From: Acidobacteriaceae bacterium
GTDB taxonomy: Bacteria; Acidobacteriota; Terriglobia; Terriglobales; Acidobacteriaceae
Direction: 5' to 3'
DNA length: 64,000 bases
Assembly (NCBI GenBank): GCA_025361625.1
Contig: JANYKL010000090.1
Span: 1-64,000 of the forward strand
Shown: piece by piece, positions 53,144 to 62,654 of the stretch
Position numbering within the stretch: the stretch's first letter is position 1
How the letters are laid out: each line of letters starts with the position of its first letter
Program-made: the position numbers and the translations under genes
Notes under the pieces: model-generated
Databases searched by the model: none
The model's input: the letters and a program-made list of their open reading frames with translations, nothing else
What the model was told of the DNA's origin: nothing

Positions 53144-54241
53144 TTACACGAGCGGCGTCATGAGCGGTGCCTGCGGCTCCGGGGCGGGATGCAAGAGAAC
53201 ATCAAGATCGGGATAACGCCCGGCAAAGAAATAAAGCGCATAGGAAGGAAAGAAAATTGTCGCAGGGACCGAGACCAGCGCGATCAGATAAACCAAAAGC
53301 AGCAAGAGCATCGTACCAAAAATGATGGCGATACTAATGGTCCCGACATTCCATCCTATCCCCGCGGCGTGGGCGGCCAGCACAGCGAGCACTACCGGAA
53401 TGCCAATTACTAACATCGGGAAAATCGCGGCAATAGAAAAGATAATTCCAGCCGCTATCGAGAGGACGATTTTTAGCAGCACATACACTGCAAACCGCCC
53501 CTGCTCCAGCCGCACGATAGCGAGCAATCGATGCCACCCGTCGGCAAAATCAAGCCCTTCGAGGGCCATGATCGGGACGAGGAAATCTTTCGAGAGAACT
53601 TGCACCACTGCCATGGTGAGAGCAAACAGCAACACTAATCCCACCGCCAATATCGCGCCGACAATCAGGCGCCCAAGATGATTTTTTATATCTGTTGCCC
53701 AACCGGCAGCCAGCGCCAAGGCTAATGGCACCCCGATCAGCAATCCGAAGAACATCAAGGTCGAGATCTGCAGCACGATTTGCCACAGAAAGAAGCGGCC
53801 GCCTGCCTTGCGATATCGATTCCATCCTCTGCTGATCGAACTTTCGCGGCTCACAACTGAATCAAACAGAATGAACCTGAAAACGCTGTTCAAATATAAA
53901 AAGACAGTAGTCAATATCATGAAGGCGAAAATAGCGATCACGATGAGCCCAATATATTGTCCGATGTGCTGAGAAATTTGTCCGGGCATTTTTGGAAGCC
54001 AATCCAAAGGTGATCTTCCAGCGAACAGTGCCGATGTCAGAGAGTCTTGGCCTGACTTGTGCGGAATTTTGGGCCATTGCCCGCCAAAACTCGGCACGCT
54101 GCAGCCTGCGGTATGTATTTCCGCTGCCAAAATGCCGACTAGCGCCAATCGAGCCCACTGCCCAAGACGAAAGGGCGAGAAAAGCTGAGCGCGTGTGTGC
54201 TGCAATGCGGGCTGGACGCAATCGACTGCGGAAAGTGGCAA
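53144..54241 (-). CDS. Polytopic membrane protein of unknown function (DUF7544-like)
   Basis: 365 residues with about six membrane helices: around residues 30-45, 97-118, 155-180, 187-210, 245-270 and 285-325. The N-terminus MPLSAVDCVQPALQHTRAQLFSPFRLGQWARLALVG and the internal RFILFDSVVSRESSISRGWNRYR are typical of a family of uncharacterised prokaryotic membrane proteins. The short Pro-rich C-terminal tail (HPAPEPQAPL) is probably cytosolic. It lies 94 bases after trmFO on the same strand. No function proposed. Confidence 0.7.
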   Translation of the reverse strand: MPLSAVDCVQPALQHTRAQLFSPFRLGQWARLALVGILAAEIHTAGCSVPSFGGQWPKIPHKSGQDSLTSALFAGRSPLDWLPKMPGQISQHIGQYIGLIVIAIFAFMILTTVFLYLNSVFRFILFDSVVSRESSISRGWNRYRKAGGRFFLWQIVLQISTLMFFGLLIGVPLALALAAGWATDIKNHLGRLIVGAILAVGLVLLFALTMAVVQVLSKDFLVPIMALEGLDFADGWHRLLAIVRLEQGRFAVYVLLKIVLSIAAGIIFSIAAIFPMLVIGIPVVLAVLAAHAAGIGWNVGTISIAIIFGTMLLLLLVYLIALVSVPATIFFPSYALYFFAGRYPDLDVLLHPAPEPQAPLMTPLV

Positions 54242-54335
54242 CGGGTGACCTCTGCTCGAGCTTTATCAAACGGAAGAAGTAAGAAACACTTCTAACCCGA
54301 TGGGGACAACAGGTCAAGTTAAACCTGCCAGGGAT

Positions 54336-55757
54336 TTAAGCGGAACGTAATGCGGCGTCCAATGTCTGGGAATGTTGTGGGGAGTACCACTTGTCGAATT
54401 CTCGCAAGGCAAGTTCGCATTGCTGCCGACGGCGTTCTTTGCGGTCACGTATGCGGGCATCGAGCTCGGGGAGCAGGTCGAAGGTGATGTTTGCGGGCTG
54501 AAAACTTTTACTCTCCGCTCGAGTGATGTAGTGAATGAGCGATCCCAAGGCAGTCGCTCGCGGAGGAGGAATCGGTGTATCACCTAGCGCCAGCGTGGCC
54601 GCATTCATGCCAGCCAAAAGCCCGGTAGCAATCGATTCTACGTAACCTTCTACTCCGCAAATTTGCCCGGCAAACATTACATGCGGATGAGCCCGCATCT
54701 GCAATGTTGACGTTAAGAGCCTCGGAGAATTGATATACGTGTTTCGATGAATTTGCCCGTAGCGAAGAAAGCGCGCGTTCTCGAGACCCGGAATCAGGTT
54801 CAACACGCGCGCCTGGTCTCCAAACTTCAAATGATTCTGGAAACCGACCAGGTTGTAAGAATCGGCTCGCAAATTTTCCTGACGCAATTGCACGGCCGCA
54901 TACGGAATGCGTCCGGTTTTCGGATCTTTGAGGCCCACGGGCTTCATCGGCCCAAAGCGCAGCGTATCGCGACCGCGCCTTGCGATCTCTTCGATCGGAA
55001 GGCAGCTCTCAAAATAATTTAAATTCTCCCAGTCTTTTTGCTCGACCGATTGCGCGGCGACCAGCGCCTCATAGAAGCGGTCGTACTCTTCTTTCGTCAT
55101 CGGACAGTTGATGTAGTCGGCCGAGCCCTTGTCATAACGCGCGGCGAGATAGACTTTGCTCATGTCGATCGAGTCGGCCTCAACAATCGGGCTGATCGAA
55201 TCGTAGAAATATAGATTCTGATGCTCACTTTCATTCCCGCTCGTAGTCGGTGCCGTGGAAGGTGAGAGCAACGAATCAGCAGTGAGCTGTTCGAGAGGCG
55301 TACCGGGGCTAAGCCGCACGATGTCCTGCGATAGAGCATCCGAGGTTAATGGGCCCGTAGCAATAATGGTTACCCCGTCGTCATCGATGTGGGTAGCTTC
55401 TTCCCTGCGAACCGTGATCAACGGGTCACTCGAAATAATGCGGGTCACCTTGGTCGAAAATTCGGCGCGATCAACCGCCAGCGCGTGTCCGGCAGGCACG
55501 GAAGTTTCTCGGGCGATCTCAAGCAATTTGGAACCAGCCCGCCGCATCTCTTCTTTCAACAGCCAGGGCGCAGTGTTTTCACTCTCGGATTTTAGAGAGT
55601 TCGAGCAGACGAGTTCCGCAAAGTCTTCCGTCTGGTGCGCTGGAGTCGATCGCACAGGGCGCATCTCGAATAATTCGACGTGAACTCCGCGGCGCGAGCA
55701 TTGCCATGCCGCCTCCGCTCCCGCCAAACCTGCGCCGATGATGCGAATTTTTTTCAT
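54336..55757 (-). CDS. trmFO: Folate/FAD-dependent tRNA (uracil-54-C5) methyltransferase
   Basis: About 473 residues from ATG 55757 (the track begins 14 codons earlier). FAD site IRIIGAGLAGAEAAWQCSRR, methyl-acceptor region FAELVCSNSLKSE with the catalytic Cys, and a late FAGQICGVEGYVESIATGLL with the second catalytic Cys. TrmFO uses 5,10-methylenetetrahydrofolate and FADH2 to make ribothymidine at position 54 of tRNA. This replaces the SAM-dependent TrmA in many bacteria, including Acidobacteriota. Length and motifs are normal. Confidence 0.95.
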   Translation of the reverse strand: MKKIRIIGAGLAGAEAAWQCSRRGVHVELFEMRPVRSTPAHQTEDFAELVCSNSLKSESENTAPWLLKEEMRRAGSKLLEIARETSVPAGHALAVDRAEFSTKVTRIISSDPLITVRREEATHIDDDGVTIIATGPLTSDALSQDIVRLSPGTPLEQLTADSLLSPSTAPTTSGNESEHQNLYFYDSISPIVEADSIDMSKVYLAARYDKGSADYINCPMTKEEYDRFYEALVAAQSVEQKDWENLNYFESCLPIEEIARRGRDTLRFGPMKPVGLKDPKTGRIPYAAVQLRQENLRADSYNLVGFQNHLKFGDQARVLNLIPGLENARFLRYGQIHRNTYINSPRLLTSTLQMRAHPHVMFAGQICGVEGYVESIATGLLAGMNAATLALGDTPIPPPRATALGSLIHYITRAESKSFQPANITFDLLPELDARIRDRKERRRQQCELALREFDKWYSPQHSQTLDAALRSA

Positions 55758-55899
55758 AAGCCGGAACTTCTTAGGGAAACGGAACGCAATCCGAGTCATT
55801 TTTATTATATGTCCCGCTTCCGTGGCCGAGCGAAGCGGTTGACACTACCCGTCACAGAAGGTACTTTGCAGAAACTTGGAATTGGAGCCGAACGCAGCT

Positions 55900-57009
55900 A
55901 TGATCTCGCAATCGATCGGACGTAGGGAGTTTGTAAAAGCAGCAGGCAGTTTTGGAGTTCTCGCGGCAACCATGAAAGAAAATCTTTTCGCCAATTCTTT
56001 AGCTGCTCCTGTGCCTTGGCCGAAACTCGTCGGGAGCCCGGTGCTCGACAGCCTGCATCCAGTAATCGATCATTCGCGTGATGTGCGCACCCACTTTAAG
56101 AAAGTCCAGGAAGTTGCCGCCTGGATGGCCTATGAAGAGCTTCCTGAGCCCGACTACGCGCTTCCGTTAGGCGCCGGAGATGGCAAGCGAGACGAGACGA
56201 TCGATTTTATTCTTACCGCCGACCTGATCGACACCGCCTTCACCGACTTTTCAAACCAGCAAAAATTCCAGGTCGATTTTGCCGGACGCCACTGGTCCGA
56301 CTCGGACGCGCTCTTTGCATGCATGAAGCGGGCGCTCGATAGCGGCATTCCGGTGCTCGATGGAAAATTTCTTGCGCAAGCGACGAAGCCCGAACTTCAA
56401 AAGATTTTCGCCGGCAACATTGAAATGCCGATGCTCGACGAAAAAATGGAAGTGCTGCATCAATCCGGCAAAGTGCTGGTCGACAGGTATGGTGGGCGAT
56501 TCCACAATTTTGTGGACTCCTGCTCCCCGCGCCTTTATGACAACGGAAAAGGCCTGGTCGACCGCATGGTCACCGAATTCCCCCGCTTCAACGATGTCAG
56601 CGAATACGACGGACATACCATCAAGTTGTTCAAACTTCCGCAACTTGGCCTGTGGCTCGTGTATTCAAGCCTGCGAAGGTCCGGGCAATTTCGCATCGAC
56701 GACCTCGACAAGATGACGGCTTTTGCCGACTACATCGTCCCGGTCGCCCTACGATTGATGGGAATCACGTCGTATTCGCCCGATCTTGAGCACGCCATCA
56801 ACTCGCACCAGATGATTCCTCGAGACAGCCGACAGGAAATTGAGATTCGCGCTCACTGCGTCTATGCCACGGCGCTGCTGAGTGAAGAGGTAAACAAGCT
56901 TCGTCCGAAAGATATGCAAATCGTTATCCCGCAAATCGATGCGCGCCTATGGACGCACTATCACACGACCTGGTGGCCCCATCATTTGACTAAAACAATC
57001 ATGTACTGA
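55900..57009 (+). CDS. Queuosine-salvage (Qng1/DUF2419) family protein with a twin-arginine signal
   Basis: 369 residues from ATG 55900 (the track start 55876 is a TTG). The main domain matches DUF2419, whose studied members (human/fungal/bacterial Qng1) free queuine from queuosine-5'-phosphate: FSNQQKFQVDFAGRHWSDSD, ALDSGIPVLDGKFLAQATKPELQKI, GRFHNFVDSC, MTAFADYIVPVAL, SRQEIEIRAHCVYA and WTHYHTTWWPHH line up with the family in order. Unlike ordinary members, it begins MISQSIGRREFVKAAGSFGV, a twin-arginine export signal (RRxFxK, then a hydrophobic stretch and LAA|PVP-like site). It therefore appears to be exported. A nucleoside-hydrolase gene follows 56 bases later. Confidence 0.85.
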   Translation: MISQSIGRREFVKAAGSFGVLAATMKENLFANSLAAPVPWPKLVGSPVLDSLHPVIDHSRDVRTHFKKVQEVAAWMAYEELPEPDYALPLGAGDGKRDETIDFILTADLIDTAFTDFSNQQKFQVDFAGRHWSDSDALFACMKRALDSGIPVLDGKFLAQATKPELQKIFAGNIEMPMLDEKMEVLHQSGKVLVDRYGGRFHNFVDSCSPRLYDNGKGLVDRMVTEFPRFNDVSEYDGHTIKLFKLPQLGLWLVYSSLRRSGQFRIDDLDKMTAFADYIVPVALRLMGITSYSPDLEHAINSHQMIPRDSRQEIEIRAHCVYATALLSEEVNKLRPKDMQIVIPQIDARLWTHYHTTWWPHHLTKTIMY

Positions 57010-57064
57010 TTCGTGACTGAAAATGCGGGTAGCAGTCAAGTTCCCGGCCAGGAGATTCAGAAGT

Positions 57065-58164
57065 ATGCGCTGCCGATTTGCATTCATCATCTTCGTTTTT
57101 TTTAGCTGCGTGTCGTTCGCGGGTGCGCAGGCAAAGCGCAAGATCATTATTGACCAGGACGCGAGGGGCCCCGCCACGACCGACCAGCAATCGATGCTGG
57201 TCTTTCTGCAATCTCCAGAGGTCGAGACTCTCGGCATAACCGTGGTCAGCGGCGATATGGCGAGACGAAGAAGTGGCGCATACGCTGCGAATGCTGGAGA
57301 TTATCGGTCGCACCGATGTTCCCGTCGTTCCGGGGGCGGTTTTCCCTCTTATTAACCGGATGGAATTGATCGAGCGCTGGGAAAAGCTCTACGGCAAAGT
57401 CGATTATCAAGGCGCGTGGAATAAGAAGCCTTCAGGCGACGGTCAGCGTGGCGGCTTTCATGGTCCGTATGAGATTCCGCCGCTGGAAGGAAGGCAATCC
57501 GACAACCAAGCCATCAACCGAGGATGCCGCGCACTTCATCATCCGCATGCTGCACAAGTATCCGCACGAAGTAACGCTTTATGCGGGAGGCCCGCTGACG
57601 GATATTGCACAGGCCATCAGTATCGACCCGGCAGTGCCCGACCTCGCGCAGGAACTGGTAATCATGGGCGGTTCGATCGCTCCTGATTTGCCCTATCCAT
57701 GGGCGACTTCGAATCGCCGTGAATTCAATTTCTGGTGGGACCCGGAAGCTGTGCACATCACTCTAAGCGCTCCGGGGTGGCGCAAAATAACCGTGACTAC
57801 CGTCGATATTTCAATCAAGACCCGCATGACGAAAGAAATGATCGCGACCATCGCCAAGTCGCAGAATCCAGCTGCGCAATACATTGCAAAATATGCGGAC
57901 GAGGAATATCTCTGGGACGAACTTGCTGCAGTCGCTTGGCTCGACCCAAGCATCATCACCAAAGAGATTCAACTGCGCATGGACATGGATTACTCCCATG
58001 GTCCCGGTTACGGCAACACCCTTGTCTGGGCTCCGGGAGATGAACCCGGCCTCGGCGAGAGCCTGGTGAAAGTGCCGCAAGAACTGGATCTGGCAAAATT
58101 CAACAAAATGTTCATCGCTCTGATGACGGCGCCAACACCTGGAGCGATTCAGAAAGCGAAGTGA
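57065..58164 (+). pseudogene. Exported nucleoside hydrolase-like gene broken by two frameshifts
   Basis: Three frames join into one about 365-residue protein. Signal peptide MRCRFAFIIFVFFSCVSFAGAQ, then KIIIDQDARGPATTDQQSML (metal-binding Asp cluster) and TLGITVVSGD in frame one. At about 57257 the sequence jumps to a second frame, giving WRDEEVAHTLRMLEIIGRTD. At about 57509 a third frame gives KEGNPTTKPSTEDAAHFIIR, YAGGPLTDIAQ and WWDPEAVHI. This is the ribonucleoside-hydrolase superfamily (IunH-like), cleaving nucleosides to base and ribose outside the cytosol. ATG 57065 has AGGAG ten bases upstream. Real decay or sequencing indels cannot be told apart. Confidence 0.8.
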
Positions 58165-58218
58165 TTTCGGGTTCGTAAAATCAGTGTGCGTCCGCGCAAG
58201 CGTAAACCGGTCGCACGC

Positions 58219-58224
58219 TATAAT
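58219..58224 (+). promoter_or_regulatory. Possible -10 box of the kinase-propeller gene
   Basis: A perfect TATAAT, 10 bases before ATG 58235, with no good -35. If used, the mRNA would be nearly leaderless. Confidence 0.3.
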
Positions 58225-58234
58225 TGTCCGACGA

Positions 58235-60952
58235 ATGGCGCTTACTTCCGGCACGCGGCTTGGACCTTACCAGATTCAGTCACCCATCGGCGCGGGTGGG
58301 ATGGGCGAAGTTTACAGCGCGCGAGACACTCGTCTTGACCGCACCGTTGCCATAAAAATTCTCCCCGAACATCTGGCTAGCGATTTCGACGCGTGCGAAC
58401 GTTTCGAGCGCGAAGCTCGCAGCATCTCTTCGCTGAATCATGCCAACATTTGTCAACTCTTCGATGTCGGGCAGGAAGGCAGTGTCCGCTTCCTGGTCAT
58501 GGAATATCTGCTCGGCGAAACGCTCGCCGACCGACTGAAAAAAGGTGCGCTGCCTATCGACCAGTTGCTGCGAATCGGCGCCGAAATTGGCGATGCGCTC
58601 GACCGCGCTCATCGCAGCGGAGTCGTGCATCGTGACCTGAAGCCGGGCAACATCATGCTGACGAAGTCCGGCGCGAAAATATTGGATTTCGGGCTGGCAA
58701 AAGCGAAGCCCGGGATTCCTCCGCCCGCTTCCGACTTGACCGCCACATTCACTTCTCCAGCGATTTCTCATCCCCTGACTGCGAAGGGAACGCTCCTCGG
58801 AACCTTTCAATACATGTCTCCCGAGCAGGTAGAGGGCAACGAGGCCACGTCGTGCAGCGACATCTTCAGCTACGGCGCGGTGCTCTACGAAATGGCGACC
58901 GGAAAGCGAGCATTCGAAGGCAAAAGCCAGATCTCGGTCGCTTCGGCCATTTTGGAAAAGGAACCGGAACCGCTGGCGATTATGTTGCCGACCGCGCCGC
59001 CAGCGCTCGATCAGATTATCCGCGGCTGCCTTGCGAAGGATCCCGAGTCGCGCTGGCAGAGCGCCGGCGATGTTGCCCGGCAATTGCGATGGCTTGGAAC
59101 TAGGAGTTCGAGTTCCGTGTCGGGAGGGGAAGCAGCGCCGCCTCGAATGAGGCGCCGCGTGCGCGAGCGTTTGTTGTGGGGAACACTAGTTGTCGCATTA
59201 GTCGGCGCTCTCTTATGGACGGCGTGGCGTGCCCATGGCCCGCTTCCCGTCTTTCGTTCTTCTCTCGTCCCACCGCCAGGAGCAATCTTCGATTTCGATG
59301 GTGATTTCTCCGCCCCGCCCGTTCTTTCTCCAGACGGCACGCAGGTCGCATTTGGTGCACGCTCGCAAAAGGAACGCGAAGTCATCTGGGTGCAATCACT
59401 TGATGCCGTTGCCTCGAGGAAACTGGCGGGCACTGAAGGCGGTGCCTTTCCCTTCTGGTCGAAGGACGGAAAATTCATCGCATTTTTTGTCGACGGCATG
59501 TTGAAGAAAATACCAGCCGCCGGCGGCTCGATCGTCAGCATCGCCGAGGCTCCCAACGCCCGCGGTGGTGCGTGGGGCGCTGATAACACGATCGTCTTTG
59601 CCCCCGACTACCGAGGAAACCTCTGGAAGGTCAGTGCCAACGGGGGCATTGCGGTTCGCGCCGTCAAACTCGATGAGAGCCTGCACGACACGCATCGCTG
59701 GCCGACGTTTCTTCCTGACGGCAGACACTTTCTGTTTTTAGCGACCAATCATGGCATCGGTGCCCGCGAAAAATACGGCATTTACATGGGATCGCTGGAC
59801 AATGACGAGAGCAAACTTATTCTGTCGAACGATGCCGGTGGTCAATACGCCGCCGGTTATTTGCTCTTTCACCGAGAATCGCAACTGATGGCGCAGAAAT
59901 TCGACTGGAAGCGCGGCACGCTCTCAGGTGAGCCGTTCTCTCTTGCGGATAACGTCGACTACGATGGCGGAACCTGGCATGCAACCTTCACTGCCTCTGA
60001 AAACGGCGTCCTCATATATCAGGGAACCGTCGTGAGGTCAGGCTACGATCTAACGTGGGTCGATCGCCGCGGTGCTTTACTCGGCAAGGCAGCAGAAGCA
60101 GGAGCCTATAACGGCGCCCGGATTTCTCCGGATGGAAAGCGCGTTGCCATCGCCTTGGGTGATCCCAAACCGGATATTTGGGTGTTCGACCTCGCGCGCG
60201 GCACGCGTGTTCGCTTGACCTTCGACTCGGCCCTGCACCAGATGCCCTCATGGTCGGCCGACGGCCAGCGAGTCGCTTTTACTACACAGGCCGGACTGAC
60301 GCTCTCTTTTGGCGCAACGCTGCATGCAAAACAGGCAAGCGGCATGGGGCAGGATGAATTGCTTCTAGCTGAGGGGAAGCCCGGCGAGAGTCCGATCACT
60401 TTGTTTTGGCCTCAGTGGTCTGCGGATGGCAAATATCTGACCTACCAACGACTGATGGGCCCGGTCGGCGCACAGTTGTGGGCAGTTGCCACCTCGGGGG
60501 ATAAAAAGCCATTTCCGGTGGTACAGCCGCAATCGCCCACTGCCCGCATTGTGCAAACGCGCCTTTCTCCGGATGGAAAATGGCTGGCGTATAGCTCGAC
60601 CGATTCGGGGCGCGAAGAAGTTTACGTAACCCCGTTTCCGAGTGGAGCAAGCCGCTGGCAAATTTCACAAAGTGGGGGAGGTTATCCAGTGTGGCGAGGC
60701 GATAGCAAAGAAATTTACTATGCCGGCCTCGCCGATGCCTCGCTTCACTCCGTGGCGGTCAGGGTTAACGGAAACGAATTCGAAGCCGGAATTCCGGAAA
60801 CTTTATTTGCGATCCGCGCGACTTCAGCGGTCGGCTACCCCTACGACGCCGCCCCAGATGGCAAGCGCTTTCTTTTACCCATGCCGCAACAGGACGCGAC
60901 AATCGCGCCGATGTCGCTAATCGTTAACTGGCCTGCGGGGCTGAATAAGTGA
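58235..60952 (+). CDS. Membrane Ser/Thr protein kinase with C-terminal PD40 beta-propeller
   Basis: 905 residues from ATG 58235. Kinase domain about 12-275: GAGGMGEVYSARD (glycine loop), AIKILPEHL (Lys), VVHRDLKPGNIML (catalytic loop), DFGLAKAKPG (Mg site), MSPEQVEGN. One membrane helix follows (about 305-325, LLWGTLVVALVGALLWTAW), then a TolB/WD40-type propeller outside, with repeated units such as PVLSPDGTQVAFGA, GARISPDGKRVAIALGDPKP and RLSPDGKWLAYSSTDSGREE. The likely role is to sense an extracytoplasmic ligand and phosphorylate cytosolic targets. Kinase-propeller fusions are typical of Acidobacteriota. Confidence 0.92.
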   Translation: MALTSGTRLGPYQIQSPIGAGGMGEVYSARDTRLDRTVAIKILPEHLASDFDACERFEREARSISSLNHANICQLFDVGQEGSVRFLVMEYLLGETLADRLKKGALPIDQLLRIGAEIGDALDRAHRSGVVHRDLKPGNIMLTKSGAKILDFGLAKAKPGIPPPASDLTATFTSPAISHPLTAKGTLLGTFQYMSPEQVEGNEATSCSDIFSYGAVLYEMATGKRAFEGKSQISVASAILEKEPEPLAIMLPTAPPALDQIIRGCLAKDPESRWQSAGDVARQLRWLGTRSSSSVSGGEAAPPRMRRRVRERLLWGTLVVALVGALLWTAWRAHGPLPVFRSSLVPPPGAIFDFDGDFSAPPVLSPDGTQVAFGARSQKEREVIWVQSLDAVASRKLAGTEGGAFPFWSKDGKFIAFFVDGMLKKIPAAGGSIVSIAEAPNARGGAWGADNTIVFAPDYRGNLWKVSANGGIAVRAVKLDESLHDTHRWPTFLPDGRHFLFLATNHGIGAREKYGIYMGSLDNDESKLILSNDAGGQYAAGYLLFHRESQLMAQKFDWKRGTLSGEPFSLADNVDYDGGTWHATFTASENGVLIYQGTVVRSGYDLTWVDRRGALLGKAAEAGAYNGARISPDGKRVAIALGDPKPDIWVFDLARGTRVRLTFDSALHQMPSWSADGQRVAFTTQAGLTLSFGATLHAKQASGMGQDELLLAEGKPGESPITLFWPQWSADGKYLTYQRLMGPVGAQLWAVATSGDKKPFPVVQPQSPTARIVQTRLSPDGKWLAYSSTDSGREEVYVTPFPSGASRWQISQSGGGYPVWRGDSKEIYYAGLADASLHSVAVRVNGNEFEAGIPETLFAIRATSAVGYPYDAAPDGKRFLLPMPQQDATIAPMSLIVNWPAGLNK

Positions 60953-61093
60953 GCGAGTAGTTACTATGGCAAGGGGTGACCTCGCGCGAACTGCGCGGGG
61001 GAGTGCTTGTTTCCAATCTGTTTCTTCTTCTCGAAAGTTTTCGCGCCCGCCTTCGGTCTAGCCGCCAAAGAGAAGAGATAGGGGCTCAAGAAG

Positions 61094-61190
61094 TGGCGGA
61101 AGCGAGTGGGAGTCGAACCCACCGGCAACATCGAAGATGCCGCCCGCCGGTTTTGAAGACCGGGACGATCACCGGACCGCATGCGCTTCC
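61094..61190 (-). tRNA. selC: tRNA-Sec (anticodon TCA)
   Basis: Read on the minus strand: acceptor GGAAGCG pairs with CGCTTCC, discriminator G, encoded CCA. The D stem is 6 bp (GCGGTC/GATCGT, with GU pairs) with a 4-base loop CGGT, as expected for tRNA-Sec and not for tRNA-Ser. The anticodon stem CCGGT/ACCGG encloses CTTCAAA (anticodon TCA). A long variable arm and T arm GTGGG-TTCGACT-CCCAC follow. The eighth acceptor pair, normally present in bacterial tRNA-Sec, would be C opposite T. It indicates that the organism inserts selenocysteine; selA, selB and selD are not in this window. Confidence 0.93.
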
Positions 61191-61540
61191 GTAAGGCAGC
61201 ATACTATCCCAGTTAACTTCGCTTCACCCCTTCGCAACTTGCTTGGCGTATTGCCGCAGAGTTTTGCGACGATGCACTTACGAGTACTTTCAAAGGGGGT
61301 TTTTGCTTGCCGCCTACAGTCTTTCTGGTATTCTCCGTTCAATTCAGATCAATCAGTACAACATCCATATCTTGCGTTTTCCGTGTCTCCCCGGAGATGC
61401 AAGTTGTTGAAACATTGATGCTTAGTAGTTGAAGCACGCCGCTTCTTCTGACACTCTTCGACGCGTCCAAGCCACACGACGCTAGAGAGTGGGTTATCCG
61501 GACTTCGGGTCGAAAGCGAAAACTTAACTGGAGAACCTAT
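61191..61540. other. 350-base gap between tRNA-Sec and a secreted protein
   Basis: No gene seen. The last 60 bases (GGTTATCCGGACTTCGGGTC then AAAGCGAAAAC) hold a short GACTTCGGGTC hairpin before the next gene, in the place of a leader element; I could not match it to a riboswitch class. Confidence 0.3.
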
Positions 61541-62578
61541 ATGCGTAAGCCTTTATTGCTGTCTTTATTTTTAATTCTTTTATGCGCTAGTTCTTTCGGG
61601 GGCGTCTGGATTACTTCGCCGGCGAACGGTGCTACGGTTAACGGGCCGGTCAATTTTGTCGCGAATTCCAACACTTCGTGCGGTGGCGGCATTAGCGCCA
61701 TGGGAATATATCCGGCGCCTTACCAGCTCAGCTTCGTCGGAAACGGTTCGAACCTCAACCACTCGGTTCAGCTGAACAACGGAAAATACAACGTAATTGT
61801 TGTGGCCTGGGATCATTGCGGTGGCGCTTCGACCGCAGCGGTGAACGTCAATGTCGCCAGTGGCGGCGGGGGGGGTGGTGGTGGCAACTCCTTCACCAAC
61901 CTGCAGAACAGCGGCGGATGGGACGGTGCGGGGCAGGGCCCGCCGAACTTCATCGACTGCAATCCGTGCTCGAAGGTTGGTTGGTCATGGCAGGAAGGCG
62001 TCAATTCGCCATCCCTTTCAGGCCGTGCCGCGAAATATAACATGTGGGGCAGCGGACCATTCTGGGACGTCCTGTTCAATAATCACCTGATAGGCGACGG
62101 CTCATCGCAAGGCATGCTGGATCACGATCACGCGATTGTGCCGACCCTTCATGATTTCACCTACGATGTTTACTTTTTGGGAAACAATCTGGGTGCGTCC
62201 CAGGCTCTTGAGTTCGATCTCAACCAGTTCTTCAATGGCATGGGCTTCATCTGGGGCCACGAGTGCAGAATCGCGGGCGGCAATGAGTGGGATATCTGGG
62301 ACAACATCAATCAGCGTTGGGTTCCGACCGGAGTCAAATGCTATCCCAACTATAACGGATGGAATCACCTCACCATCCATGCGCAGCGAACCTCGGATAA
62401 TCATTTGCTCTACCAGTCCATTACGCTCAATGGACAAACCGCGAATCTGAATCGCTATTACAGCCCTAAACCGACTTCGGGGTGGTATGGCTTCACCGTC
62501 AACTACCAGATGGATGGTGACCAGTGGCAGACACCTTACACGATTTTCCTGGATCAACTCACCGTTAGTTATCAATAA
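61541..62578 (+). CDS. Secreted Ig-like/lectin-like protein with poly-Gly linker
   Basis: 345 residues. Signal peptide MRKPLLLSLFLILLCASSF; a bacterial Ig-like domain (VWITSPANGATVNGPVNFVA, to about residue 105); a run of eight glycines as linker; then an aromatic-rich beta domain (GGWDGAGQGPPNFID, FDLNQFFNGMGFIWGHECRI, WNHLTIHAQRTSDNHLL) with the look of a concanavalin/jelly-roll carbohydrate-binding fold. Similar two-part proteins are common in Acidobacteriota; function unknown. The start has TGGAGAACCT upstream. A strong terminator follows. Confidence 0.8.
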   Translation: MRKPLLLSLFLILLCASSFGGVWITSPANGATVNGPVNFVANSNTSCGGGISAMGIYPAPYQLSFVGNGSNLNHSVQLNNGKYNVIVVAWDHCGGASTAAVNVNVASGGGGGGGGNSFTNLQNSGGWDGAGQGPPNFIDCNPCSKVGWSWQEGVNSPSLSGRAAKYNMWGSGPFWDVLFNNHLIGDGSSQGMLDHDHAIVPTLHDFTYDVYFLGNNLGASQALEFDLNQFFNGMGFIWGHECRIAGGNEWDIWDNINQRWVPTGVKCYPNYNGWNHLTIHAQRTSDNHLLYQSITLNGQTANLNRYYSPKPTSGWYGFTVNYQMDGDQWQTPYTIFLDQLTVSYQ

Positions 62579-62599
62579 TCCGACAAAGGTCTTTTAAGA

Positions 62600-62633
62600 G
62601 GGGTAGAGCCGACAGCTCTACCCTTTATTTTTT
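62600..62633 (+). terminator. Rho-independent terminator
   Basis: Stem GGGTAGAGC/GCTCTACCC (9 perfect pairs), 5-base loop CGACA, then TTTATTTTTT. It lies 22 bases after the secreted Ig-like protein and between two convergent genes; a textbook terminator. Confidence 0.9.
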
Positions 62634-62654
62634 GGTTTCTCCGAGCTCCCCTAC

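Noticed and set aside
61480-61540. Cyclic di-GMP or other riboswitch before the secreted Ig-like protein
   Set aside because: There is a small hairpin, but I could not find the conserved bases of any known class.
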